DNA from: Lachnospiraceae bacterium
Lineage (GTDB): Bacteria; Bacillota; Clostridia; Lachnospirales; Lachnospiraceae
NCBI GenBank assembly: GCA_900766575.1
Contig: CAAFVW010000069.1
Span: 1 to 11,837, forward strand
DNA: 11,837 nt
Direction of reading: 5' to 3'
In this document: in pieces, positions 1 to 6,905 of the stretch
How positions within the stretch are numbered: the first letter of the stretch is position 1
Layout of the letters: the number at the start of each line of letters is the position of its first letter
Notes under the pieces: model-generated
Databases searched by the model: none
The model's input: only the letters and a program-made list of their open reading frames with translations
What the model was told of the DNA's origin: nothing
Translations under genes and position numbers: made by a program

Positions 1-542
1 AGGGTGTCTCTGCGGTGGACGAGGATCATTTTTTTCGCCACGCGGCTGAGAAGGAGGGCATCTGCCGCGGCGGAATTGCCGCCGCCCACCACGACCACCG
101 TTTTGTCCTTGTAAAACATCCCATCGCAGGCGGCGCAGTAGGCCACGCCCCGGCCCACCAGCTCCGCCTCTCCGGCAACGCCCAGCGTTCTGGGGTCTGC
201 GCCGGTGGCCAGCACCACGGTTTTCCCCCGGAAGATCCCCTCACTGGTTTCCAAGAGCTTGGGAACCGCCGTCAGATCCATGCGGAGGACTTCTGCGTAT
301 TCGCTGCGTACCCCGAAGCGCTCCGCCTGCTTTTGCATCTTCTCCGCCAGAGAGAAGCCGTCGATCCCGTCCTCAAAGCCGGGATAGTTGTCGATCTGCT
401 CGGTCAGGGCCATCTGCCCGCCAGCAGACAGCTTTTCCAGCACGATGGTGTCCAGCCCCGCCCGTGCCGCGTACAGGGCGGCGGTGTAGCCGCCCGGTCC
501 GCCGCCCACCACAAGCATATCATAAACATGATTGTTGTTCAT
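1..542 (-). CDS. trxB: Thioredoxin reductase, N-terminal part (runs off the window)
   Basis: Flavoprotein that passes electrons from NADPH through FAD to thioredoxin in the cytoplasm. The 180 visible residues run from the start codon into the middle of the NADPH domain; the rest lies beyond base 1. Visible motifs are the FAD dinucleotide-binding loop GGGPGG (residues 13-18), GGQM near 41-44, an ATG motif at 112-114, the redox pair CAAC (C136 and C139) followed by DG, and the NADPH-binding GGGNSAA (153-159). The ATG at 542 is chosen because GGAGGG lies just upstream. The gene starts 15 bases after the stop of trxA, so the two form one operon. Family members normally have about 300-320 residues. 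GC content is clearly higher than in the transporter genes from 1323 onward. The family assignment is secure; only the C-terminal part is unseen. Confidence 0.95.
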   Translation of the reverse strand, partial: MNNNHVYDMLVVGGGPGGYTAALYAARAGLDTIVLEKLSAGGQMALTEQIDNYPGFEDGIDGFSLAEKMQKQAERFGVRSEYAEVLRMDLTAVPKLLETSEGIFRGKTVVLATGADPRTLGVAGEAELVGRGVAYCAACDGMFYKDKTVVVVGGGNSAAADALLLSRVAKKMILVHRRDT

Positions 543-556
543 ATCTGAACCCTCCG

Positions 557-880
557 TTATTTCGCCAAGGCTTCCTGAATGAAACGGTCGATCTCTGCCT
601 TTGAGCCGGGTGCGGTGACGGAATCCACGGCCTTTCCGTTTCGGTACAGCACCAGAGTTGGGATGACCTCGATCCCCTCGGCCCCCGCCAGCCGCGGCTC
701 CTCGTCAATATTGATCTTGCCGACAACGAGGCTGTCCGCGTATTCTTCTCCAATCTTCTCATACGCGGGGCCGATCCTCCGGCAATAGCTGCACCAGGGC
801 GCCCAGAAATCCACCAAAACAGGCTTTTCCTCCCGGATCAACTGCTTAAACTGCTCCTGATTCATGTTTATAGCTGCCAT
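557..880 (-). CDS. trxA: Thioredoxin with WCSYC active site
   Basis: Small cytoplasmic thiol-disulfide oxidoreductase of 107 residues, the usual family length, and partner of the reductase encoded directly downstream. The active site is W29-C30-S31-Y32-C33 rather than the classical WCGPC. The preceding FWAP, the buried D24 and the cis-proline in VIPT (P74) are all present, so it should be redox active. An in-frame ATG at 928 would add 16 residues. The ATG at 880 is preferred because AAAGGAG sits a few bases upstream and the protein then aligns with normal thioredoxins. The changed CXXC dipeptide may alter redox potential or partner choice; that is inference. A promoter with inverted repeats lies immediately upstream. 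Confidence 0.93.
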   Translation of the reverse strand: MAAINMNQEQFKQLIREEKPVLVDFWAPWCSYCRRIGPAYEKIGEEYADSLVVGKINIDEEPRLAGAEGIEVIPTLVLYRNGKAVDSVTAPGSKAEIDRFIQEALAK

Positions 881-906
881 ATCTGCCAGCTCCTTTCCTT
901 TGTTTG

Positions 907-919
907 GGTATAGTATACC
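907..919 (-). promoter_or_regulatory. trxA -10 region inside a perfect palindrome
   Basis: On the minus strand TATACT (917 to 912) is a good -10 hexamer for trxAB and would place transcription start near 905, about 25 bases before the ATG. It lies inside the perfect 6-1-6 inverted repeat GGTATAGTATACC. No good -35 hexamer is found 16-19 bases upstream, which fits a promoter that needs an activator. The promoter call rests on the -10 match and position only. Confidence 0.5.
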
Positions 920-938
920 GCATGACAAGCGGTTCTAC

Positions 939-953
939 TGTGACGGCGTCACA
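939..953 (-). promoter_or_regulatory. Perfect inverted repeat upstream of trxA, probable regulator site
   Basis: TGTGACGGCGTCACA is a perfect 7-1-7 inverted repeat. Its centre (946) lies about 41 bases upstream of the transcription start predicted from the TATACT -10. That is where class II activators of the CRP/FNR type sit, and the half site TGTGA resembles theirs. The space between half sites is 5 rather than the 6 of a CRP site. Overlap with the weak -35 would also fit a repressor or a MerR-type regulator. The repeat is seen directly; the binding protein is unknown. Confidence 0.5.
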
Positions 954-1322
954 TAATTTGAAAAAATCGGCGCGGCGCTGCTCTGGTTGTACGATTAGGC
1001 TCCTTGAGCTCTGCAAAGCTTTTGGAGTTCAAACAGAAAATACCAAGAGCCAAAGCGACTGTGGGTATGATCAAATCAGATTGTACGAGCTGACGCTGTC
1101 CTGCCGATCTATACAGACCGTACTGCGATGCGATCTCTGCAGTACAGCAGGCCATGAACGGATATGATCCCGACATCATCGGCTACTGTTGGGATGACAG
1201 CAATCCCCGTATTCAGTTGGAACCCCGCGGCAATCACGGATATATTGAACTGCGGTCCGTGAAAAAGAAATAACGATTCCTACAGGGAAGATAACTGGTA
1301 TATCCAAATTAGTATAACACTT
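954..1322. other. Gene-poor stretch between trxA and the AraC regulator
   Basis: No intact gene can be supported here. The only recognisable coding trace is the reading-frame remnant at 1094-1273, entered separately. The part before it (954-1093) shows no convincing homology in any frame. The part after it (1274-1322) becomes AT-rich and has no hairpin followed by a T run, so no terminator was found for the regulator gene that ends at 1323. The change from GC-rich to AT-rich sequence falls in this stretch, which makes it a candidate left boundary of an inserted region. Confidence 0.5.
1094..1273 (+). pseudogene. 3' remnant of an unrecognised gene
   Basis: One plus-strand frame, opening after a TGA at 1091 and ending in TAA at 1271-1273, reads like real protein. 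It begins around LYRPYCDAISAVQQAMNG, then has GYCWDDSNPRI and a C-terminal PRGNHGYIELRSVKKK. The frame has no ATG, GTG or TTG before the internal ATG at 1154. That ATG would give only 39 residues and has no ribosome binding site. The composition (aromatics, PRGNHGY, a basic tail) and sensible codon use suggest the tail of a degraded gene. I do not recognise the family. It could instead be a chance frame. Confidence 0.4.
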
Positions 1323-2246
1323 TTATTTTCTGTATTTTGAGGGAGTAAATCCATAATACCTTTTGAATATTTCAATCAATCTACTGGGGTTGGAGTATCC
1401 AACAATTCTTGAAATTTCCGCAATGGTGAGGTCGGTCTGAATAAGCATATGCTCGGCTACAGAGATCCTTTTCCTCTGAATGTATTCAGTAATGGACATA
1501 TTATAAACTGACTTAAATAGCTTTTTCATTTTGCTTTCACTCATACATGCAATGGTGGAAAGCGTCTGCAACGTAATATTAAAACTGTAATGTTCGTCCA
1601 TGTAATGCGTTAGTTCAGCTAATGCCTGCAAATCTGTTTTGTTAATGGGCTGGCCATTCTCTTCATTTAGTCTGTTTTCTTTCAAATATGAAGCAAGATA
1701 AGAGATGATTTCATATATTTTTGCTTCTACTGTAATTCTGGACGCTTTCATGGAAAGCAGATACTCATATAGGCTTTGCATAGCATGATTAACATTTGGT
1801 AAATAGAATTTCCCTTTTTCTTTGAAAAAATCAGAAAAGTTCACTTCAAGATCACCGGAAATTTCCTGGAGATACTGATCAATAAATTCCTGGTCAACCT
1901 GCACGGTAATACATCTTAATGGAATCTGAGGATGATAAATAGCTTTATACCTTTCAGATGGTTCATAGCAGCGCAATGTATTCGGAGAAATATTTTGATA
2001 CGGATAGAATTCATCTCCTGCGCCACTAATATAGAGAGCAAGTACATAACCAGACCCAATATGTTCTCCGACCATAGTTTCCTGGTTAAATCTTATATCT
2101 GTCGCTGTAATGATGAAATCGTGGTGAACCTCACTCGTCCATTGAAATCCGGTTCCATATTTTGGGTTGATCTTATAATATGTTCCGTACTCTATTGGAT
2201 TCTTTATCGATTCAACAAAGAAATCATCTCGTTTAACTTCTATCAT
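1323..2246 (-). CDS. AraC-family transcriptional regulator of the transporter operon
   Basis: DNA-binding regulator of 307 residues, a typical AraC-family length. The C-terminal ~100 residues (208-307) carry the two helix-turn-helix units: ITLQTLSTIACMSESKMKKL and, near 273-298, LTIAEISRIVGYSNPSRLIE, followed by the family ending YYGFTPSKYR. The N-terminal ~130 residues look like a cupin-type ligand-binding fold but show no diagnostic ligand residues. The ATG at 2246 is preferred over a TTG at 2258 because GGAGG ends five bases before it, and that sequence would be inside the coding region if TTG were used. It is transcribed away from the transporter genes, like ybtA next to ybtPQ in yersiniabactin uptake loci. 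It probably activates the divergent operon when metal is short and a metallophore is bound (inference), acting on the repeats at 2264-2299. Confidence 0.88.
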   Translation of the reverse strand: MIEVKRDDFFVESIKNPIEYGTYYKINPKYGTGFQWTSEVHHDFIITATDIRFNQETMVGEHIGSGYVLALYISGAGDEFYPYQNISPNTLRCYEPSERYKAIYHPQIPLRCITVQVDQEFIDQYLQEISGDLEVNFSDFFKEKGKFYLPNVNHAMQSLYEYLLSMKASRITVEAKIYEIISYLASYLKENRLNEENGQPINKTDLQALAELTHYMDEHYSFNITLQTLSTIACMSESKMKKLFKSVYNMSITEYIQRKRISVAEHMLIQTDLTIAEISRIVGYSNPSRLIEIFKRYYGFTPSKYRK

Positions 2247-2263
2247 TGGCTCCTCCAAAAGAT

Positions 2264-2299
2264 ACCTCGTTTAGATTTATTAACACCTTGTTTAGACTT
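2264..2299 (+). promoter_or_regulatory. Two direct repeats 21 bp apart, probable AraC operator
   Basis: ACCTCGTTTAGATTT (2264-2278) is repeated as ACCTTGTTTAGACTT (2285-2299), matching at 13 of 15 positions. The repeats start 21 bp apart, two turns of the helix, which is the spacing AraC-family proteins use when each monomer binds one half of a direct repeat. The pair lies between the divergent regulator and the transporter promoter, 16 bp upstream of its -35. It could serve activation of the transporters and autoregulation of the regulator. The repeats are seen directly; binding is inferred. Confidence 0.6.
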
Positions 2300-2315
2300 T
2301 ATATCTGTTTTGCCC

Positions 2316-2343
2316 TTTACAGTTATCTACAACTAATTATAAT
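2316..2343 (+). promoter_or_regulatory. Sigma-A promoter for the transporter operon
   Basis: TTTACA (2316-2321), a 16-base spacer and a consensus TATAAT (2338-2343) form a near-ideal housekeeping promoter. Transcription should start near 2350, leaving about 45 bases of leader before the TTG start of the first half-transporter. A promoter this strong next to an AraC-type operator suggests that repression or a finely tuned level may matter as much as activation. TATAAT is part of the palindrome ATTATAAT, so a weak reverse reading is possible. Confidence 0.72.
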
Positions 2344-2381
2344 GAAAGAGTTGATGTATGTCAAACCGTTTTTAAGCAAAA

Positions 2382-2388
2382 AGAGGTG
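2382..2388 (+). promoter_or_regulatory. Ribosome binding site that selects a TTG start
   Basis: AGAGGTG lies 5 bases before TTG (2394), a normal distance. The next ATG in frame (2403) is 14 bases away, too far for efficient use. The first half-transporter therefore most likely starts at TTG. Confidence 0.6.
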
Positions 2389-2393
2389 TATAT

Positions 2394-4145
2394 TTGAAGT
2401 CAATGCGCAGTTTATATAAAAAACTATTTCATTATGTCCCAGATAAAAGAATTTTGGCATATTTCTCCATGGCACTATCTGCCGCTGCCGTCTGCTCATA
2501 TATGGGAGCATATTGGTTTCTGTGGCAGTCCATTGTGTCTATTCTGGTTATTCCCGTATATGAGAAGGCTATGTATGACGCAATTATTGTAGTCATACTT
2601 ATGATTTTACGAGGCATTCTCAACATTGCATCGGCAACGTGTTCCCACTACTTAGGCTTCCGGCTTGAAACAAACTTAAGGAAAAATGGGCTTCATAAAT
2701 TATTGGATGCCTCTTCTTCCTTTTTTGACCATAACAGCTCTGGAGAGATTCGAAAAATTATTGATGATAACGCAGCAGAAACACACAAAACAGTGGCCCA
2801 TTTGATTCCGGACAACGTCACTGCTGTTATGACGCCGGTGTTAATGTTTGTGCTGATGTTTGCAATAGACTATCGCCTTGGTATTCTCCTGATCCTTACA
2901 ACTGTGATTGGTGTTCTTCAGTATCGTAAAATGTCCGGTGGTACTGAATTTCTGTCTGGCTATTCAGCGGCGCTTCAAAAAATGAGTGCGGCAACAGTAG
3001 AATATGTCAGAGGAATGCAGATCATAAAAATCTTCGGTGTAACTGTACAGTATTACAAAACTCTGATTAACTCGATCAAAGAGTACAAACAGTACGTCTA
3101 TCAGTATAGCCTCAGCTGTAAGAATCCCTACGTCGGATTCCAGGTTCTGTTCAACGTGTTTTATGCTTTTGCTGTACCAGCCGCAGTTGTATTCATCAGC
3201 TATGGAGAACCTGCTATGCTAATCCTGGCAAAGATTGTTTTCTTTGCTGTGTTCTCCGGAGCTGTATTTACTTCTTTCACATCGATCATGTTTACGGGGC
3301 AGGATAACTTTGGCGCACAAAATACGCTGAATCAGCTTGATGAGCTGACTACTTCTATGGATCAGGCAAAGCTTCCACATGGAAACGAAGAGACCTTCCA
3401 AGATTTCAATGTTGAATTTCGTCATGTTGACTTTAAGTATGATGACAACTTCGTGCTGAAGGATTTCAGCCTGACACTTCATCAGAATAAAACTTATGCG
3501 CTCATCGGGTCTTCCGGGGGAGGAAAATCTACCATTGCAAAGCTGATTTCAGGTTTTTATCCTGTCGATGGCGGCGAAATTCTGATTGGTGGAAAGAACA
3601 TTCAGAGTTATTCTGAAAAAGCTCTCATTCAGAACATCGCATTTGTTTTCCAGCGCAGTCAATTACTAAAGACCTCAATTTACGAAAATGTCCGAATCGG
3701 AAATCCTCAGGCAACACGGCAGCAGATTATGGATGCACTTGACGCAGCGAACTGCACATCCATCCTTGACAAATTCCCCCAGCGGGAGATGACCGTCATA
3801 GGGGCAAGGGGCGTATACCTTTCCGGTGGTGAGGTGCAAAGAATCGCCATTGCAAGGGCTATTCTAAAGAATGCGAATATCGTCATTATGGATGAGGCTT
3901 CTGCAGCTGCAGATCCGGAAAATGAATACGAGTTGCAGCAGGCTTTCCAAAAACTGATGAGGGGCAAAACAGTTATCATGATTGCACACAGGCTGTCCTC
4001 TATTCAGAATGTAGACCAGATCCTGTTTGTCCAGAATGGAAAAGTTGTGGAACAGGGAACCCACAATGAACTGATGGCCTGCAATGGACGTTATAAGGAT
4101 TTTCAGGATGTATACTGCAAGGCAAATCAGTGGAGGTTGGCATGA
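2394..4145 (+). CDS. ABC half-transporter, siderophore-importer type (YbtP/IrtA-like)
   Basis: Inner-membrane ABC protein of 583 residues with an N-terminal six-helix transmembrane domain (about 15-310) and a C-terminal ATPase domain (from about 340), in the exporter fold. Walker A is GSSGGGKST (372-380), the signature is LSGGE (476-480), Walker B is VIMDEAS with D500 and E501, and the switch histidine is H532. All ATPase residues are present. After Walker B the protein reads EASAAADPENE instead of the usual SALD D-loop. The A-D-P-E-N-E form recurs in half-transporters of siderophore loci (YbtP/YbtQ, IrtAB), which import despite an exporter fold; this is recalled family knowledge, not an alignment. 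The stop codon overlaps the next gene, so the two proteins are probably translated together and form a heterodimer. Drug or peptide export remains possible; context with AraC and metal-type neighbours favours metallophore import. Confidence 0.87.
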   Translation: MKSMRSLYKKLFHYVPDKRILAYFSMALSAAAVCSYMGAYWFLWQSIVSILVIPVYEKAMYDAIIVVILMILRGILNIASATCSHYLGFRLETNLRKNGLHKLLDASSSFFDHNSSGEIRKIIDDNAAETHKTVAHLIPDNVTAVMTPVLMFVLMFAIDYRLGILLILTTVIGVLQYRKMSGGTEFLSGYSAALQKMSAATVEYVRGMQIIKIFGVTVQYYKTLINSIKEYKQYVYQYSLSCKNPYVGFQVLFNVFYAFAVPAAVVFISYGEPAMLILAKIVFFAVFSGAVFTSFTSIMFTGQDNFGAQNTLNQLDELTTSMDQAKLPHGNEETFQDFNVEFRHVDFKYDDNFVLKDFSLTLHQNKTYALIGSSGGGKSTIAKLISGFYPVDGGEILIGGKNIQSYSEKALIQNIAFVFQRSQLLKTSIYENVRIGNPQATRQQIMDALDAANCTSILDKFPQREMTVIGARGVYLSGGEVQRIAIARAILKNANIVIMDEASAAADPENEYELQQAFQKLMRGKTVIMIAHRLSSIQNVDQILFVQNGKVVEQGTHNELMACNGRYKDFQDVYCKANQWRLA

Positions 4146-5866
4146 TGAAGACATATCTAAAAAGAGCCTTCCAGCTGAGTGATTCGGGTGTGAAGGGCCT
4201 TGCAAAATCAATCTGGTCATTCTTTCTCTATTATGTTTCTTTTGTACCGCCGATGATCTGTGTTTTTCTGTTTGCAGACAGGCTGTTGAATGGAAATACC
4301 GGGAAACCGGTGGTATATCTCCTGTTTATGCTGGCAGCGACCCTGGTGATGTACTTAGTTATTAACTATAACTATAAAACGACCTATGATGAAACCTACC
4401 AGGAATCTGCAAATTTAAGAATTGATCTGGCGGAACAGCTTTCCAAACTGCCCCTATCCTATTTTTCAAAGCACAATTTGTCTGACCTTGCTCAAACAAT
4501 CATGGCAGATGTGGCTTCGATTGAGCATGCTTTTGCGAACGCAGTGGCTAATTCCATAGGGTTTGCAATTTACTTTTTGGTTATCAGCGTAGCCCTTCTG
4601 ATCATGAATTGGAAATTAGGTCTCTGTGTATTGCTTCCCGTTCTTACTTCTGCTTCGGTTCTTTTCCTGACAAAGAAACTGCAGGTCAGAGATGTAAATA
4701 AACATTATGATAAGTTGAGAGATATTTCCGAAAGCTTTCAGAATGCAATCGAACTGAATCAGGAAATTAAAAGCTATGGGTTGAAAGAAAAAGTAGAAGC
4801 TCAAATGGACCAGCAGTTGGATGAGTCAGAAAATCTTCAATGGAAAGCTCAGATCACCCAGACGATTCCTGTTACAATCGGCCAGACTTTATCTATTCTT
4901 CCTATTGGAATCACGGCGACTGTTGGCCTTTCAATGCTCGCCTCCGGTCAGGTAAGTATCCTGATTCTTCTGGGCTATATTATTATGGCGGCGAAACTCA
5001 GCGGGGCCATGGGTGGTGTTTTGCTCTATCTGACGGAAATCTTTTATTTGGACGCAAGAATTGCCCGGATTGGTGAAATCAAGAATCATGAACTTCAGGG
5101 TGGAGAAAAGGCAGTCCTTTCAGATTTCAATGTAGAAATAAAGGATGTTTGTTTTTCCTACCAGAAAGACACCCAGGTGATTCGCCATGCATCCTTTACG
5201 GCGGAGCAAGGACAGGTAACCGCATTGGTCGGTCCCAGCGGCTGCGGAAAAACAACAATGCTTAAGCTCATCAGCAGACTATATGATGCAGATTCCGGTA
5301 CCGTTCAGATCGGAGGAACCGACATACGAGAAATTCACACTGATAGCTTGTTCAAGTATGTTTCCATTGTTTTTCAGGAAGTCATTCTATTTAATACTTC
5401 TATTATGGAAAATATTCGCCTTGGGCGGCTGGATGCTTCTGACGAAGAAGTAATACGAGCTGCAAAACTGGCTGGTTGCAATGAGTTTGTCAGCCGTCTG
5501 CCAGACACCTACCAGACAATAATCGGGGAAAATGGAGCCAAACTCTCCGGCGGAGAACGTCAGCGGCTGTCCATTGCCAGAGCAATCCTGAAGGATGCTC
5601 CAATTATCATTCTGGATGAGATTGCTGCATCGTTAGATGTGGAAACAGAAGTCCAGATACAGACTGGATTAAATCATTTGATTCAAGGCAAGACCGTGAT
5701 TGTTATTTCACACAGACTGAAGTCTATTGAAAATGCAGATAAGATCGTCGTTATGAAAGCAGGTACGGTAGAAGCCTGCGGAAAACATGCTCATCTGCTG
5801 AAACAGTCGCCCACATATAGAAAGATGATTGAAAAGTCCAATCTGGCAGAGAAATTTAACTACTAA
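4142..5866 (+). CDS. ABC half-transporter, partner subunit (YbtQ/IrtB-like)
   Basis: Second exporter-fold half-transporter, 574 residues from the ATG at 4142. Membrane helices cover roughly 20-310 and the ATPase follows: Walker A GPSGCGKTT (364-372), signature LSGGE (468-472), Walker B IIILDE with D492 and E493, D-loop SLD, and H524. Both catalytic sites of the expected heterodimer therefore look intact. The start ATGATG overlaps the previous gene's TGA. GGAGG (4132-4136) lies 5 bases before the first ATG and 8 before the second, so either may be used. An upstream GTG at 4130 is unlikely because it precedes that ribosome binding site. Tight coupling to the preceding gene implies equal amounts of both subunits. 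The likely role is uptake of a metal-loaded chelator across the membrane, by analogy with ybtPQ; the substrate is not known. Confidence 0.87.
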   Translation: MMKTYLKRAFQLSDSGVKGLAKSIWSFFLYYVSFVPPMICVFLFADRLLNGNTGKPVVYLLFMLAATLVMYLVINYNYKTTYDETYQESANLRIDLAEQLSKLPLSYFSKHNLSDLAQTIMADVASIEHAFANAVANSIGFAIYFLVISVALLIMNWKLGLCVLLPVLTSASVLFLTKKLQVRDVNKHYDKLRDISESFQNAIELNQEIKSYGLKEKVEAQMDQQLDESENLQWKAQITQTIPVTIGQTLSILPIGITATVGLSMLASGQVSILILLGYIIMAAKLSGAMGGVLLYLTEIFYLDARIARIGEIKNHELQGGEKAVLSDFNVEIKDVCFSYQKDTQVIRHASFTAEQGQVTALVGPSGCGKTTMLKLISRLYDADSGTVQIGGTDIREIHTDSLFKYVSIVFQEVILFNTSIMENIRLGRLDASDEEVIRAAKLAGCNEFVSRLPDTYQTIIGENGAKLSGGERQRLSIARAILKDAPIIILDEIAASLDVETEVQIQTGLNHLIQGKTVIVISHRLKSIENADKIVVMKAGTVEACGKHAHLLKQSPTYRKMIEKSNLAEKFNY

Positions 5867-5870
5867 GCAG

Positions 5871-5906
5871 GTTACCCTTCAGATGCAGGCCGCACTGAAG
5901 GGTAAC
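5871..5906. repeat. Perfect 12-bp inverted repeat between the two transporter sets
   Basis: GTTACCCTTCAG (5871-5882) and CTGAAGGGTAAC (5895-5906) pair perfectly. Inside the 12-base loop, TGC and GCA could add three more pairs beyond one bulged base. It begins five bases after the stop of the second half-transporter. No T run follows on either strand, so it is not a standard intrinsic terminator. It may be a transcript-processing or 3'-end protecting hairpin, a weak attenuator, or a small dispersed repeat. The next gene lies about 57 bases further on, and I see no convincing promoter in between. Confidence 0.75.
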
Positions 5907-5949
5907 ATAAAGGCATTTGATTAACTATGTCTAACTGATTTCTGATGTG

Positions 5950-5955
5950 AGGAGG
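5950..5955 (+). promoter_or_regulatory. Consensus ribosome binding site before a TTG start
   Basis: A perfect AGGAGG lies 8 bases before TTG (5964). The alternative GTG at 5955 overlaps this site and so cannot be served by it. This fixes the start of the first Nik-type permease at TTG. Confidence 0.7.
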
Positions 5956-5963
5956 TGCATTAT

Positions 5964-6905
5964 TTGAAGAAATATATTGGAAAAAGGATCATTAACTTCC
6001 TCATTGTGCTGGTAGGCGTCAGCATTCTAAGTTTTTTGTTGATTGCTTGGTCCGGAAAAGATCCTGCAGAAATTATTGCACACCGAGGCGTATCCAATCC
6101 TACGCCGGAACAGATTGAGATGATTCGGGTGGAAATGGGATTGGATCAACCTCTCCCTGTGCGATATATTCAGTGGCTTTCCGGAATGTTTACAGGAGAA
6201 CTTGGGACTTCTTTGACCACTCATCAACCGATTGTAAAGGATCTGCACAAGTATCTGGCTACGACCACATCTCTTGTAGGGATGGCCATTCTATGGATTA
6301 TCGTACTCACCGTTCCGATTAGTTTGCTCTGTGCCAGAAAGCGGAACCGCCTTTTCGATCAGGTTACCAGAGGCATTACTATCTGCGGTATTTGTGTGCC
6401 AACTTTCTGGCTGGGATTCCTTCTTCTACTGTTCTTTGCGATTCATCTGAAATGGTTCAGTGTCTTACCAAGTCCAGGTTGGAGGGGCTTTTTACTACCT
6501 TCATTTGCCCTGGCGGTTCCCAGTTCGTGTTCACTCATCCGAATTATGCGTTCCTCTCTTCTGGCTGAATTATCTTCTGATTATGTTCGGTTTGCAAAAG
6601 CCCGTGGACTATCTGCCAACAGAATTCTGGTATGCCACATTCTGCGAAATGCCTTACCGCCTGTTGTTACAATTTTCTTTCAGCAATTCGGCTTTCTAAT
6701 TGCCGGAGGGGCGGTAATCGAAAGTGTTTTTTCAATCAAGGGAATCGGAACTTATCTGGTGGACAGTGTGATTGCAGCAGATACGATTGCAGTTTCTACC
6801 TGTATAGTCGTCATTGCAGCAATTTTTGTCGTCGCAAATTTCATGGCAGACATAATCAACCGTCTGCTTTGTCCATGGATGGTGAGGGAAGAAAATGATA
6901 CATAA
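5964..6905 (+). CDS. Nickel/peptide-type ABC importer permease, NikB/OppB family
   Basis: Integral membrane permease of 313 residues, nearly the length of E. coli NikB. It opens with KKYIGKRIINFLIVLVGVSI, the first transmembrane helix in the usual family position, then a ~70-residue outside loop with the family pattern GLDQPLPVRYIQWLSG and GELGTSL. Five more hydrophobic helices follow. The cytoplasmic EAA loop, which docks the ATPases, reads DYVRFAKARGLSANRI with HILRNALPPVV (residues about 205-235). The TTG start is explained under the ribosome binding site at 5950. It overlaps the next permease gene by 11 bases and is the first of four tightly linked importer genes. Family alone does not fix the substrate: nickel, opine metallophores, peptides and haem are all carried by relatives. 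Confidence 0.88.
   Translation: MKKYIGKRIINFLIVLVGVSILSFLLIAWSGKDPAEIIAHRGVSNPTPEQIEMIRVEMGLDQPLPVRYIQWLSGMFTGELGTSLTTHQPIVKDLHKYLATTTSLVGMAILWIIVLTVPISLLCARKRNRLFDQVTRGITICGICVPTFWLGFLLLLFFAIHLKWFSVLPSPGWRGFLLPSFALAVPSSCSLIRIMRSSLLAELSSDYVRFAKARGLSANRILVCHILRNALPPVVTIFFQQFGFLIAGGAVIESVFSIKGIGTYLVDSVIAADTIAVSTCIVVIAAIFVVANFMADIINRLLCPWMVREENDT

Noticed and set aside
15..548. A 177-codon plus-strand frame across the trxB region.
   Set aside because: It is the antisense of a GC-rich gene whose FAD, CXXC and NADPH motifs are unmistakable on the minus strand.
881..928. A longer thioredoxin starting at the ATG at 928.
   Set aside because: It would include the predicted ribosome binding site and much of the promoter in the coding region, and extends beyond the family's normal N-terminus.
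949..1179. A 76-codon minus-strand frame upstream of trxA.
   Set aside because: Its start lacks a ribosome binding site, the protein has no recognisable pattern, and it overlaps the better remnant on the plus strand.
5871..5906. Calling this hairpin an intrinsic terminator.
   Set aside because: No run of T follows on either strand.
5867..5963. A separate promoter for the Nik-type genes.
   Set aside because: No acceptable -35/-10 pair could be found in this gap, so I do not report one, although a regulator-dependent promoter cannot be excluded.
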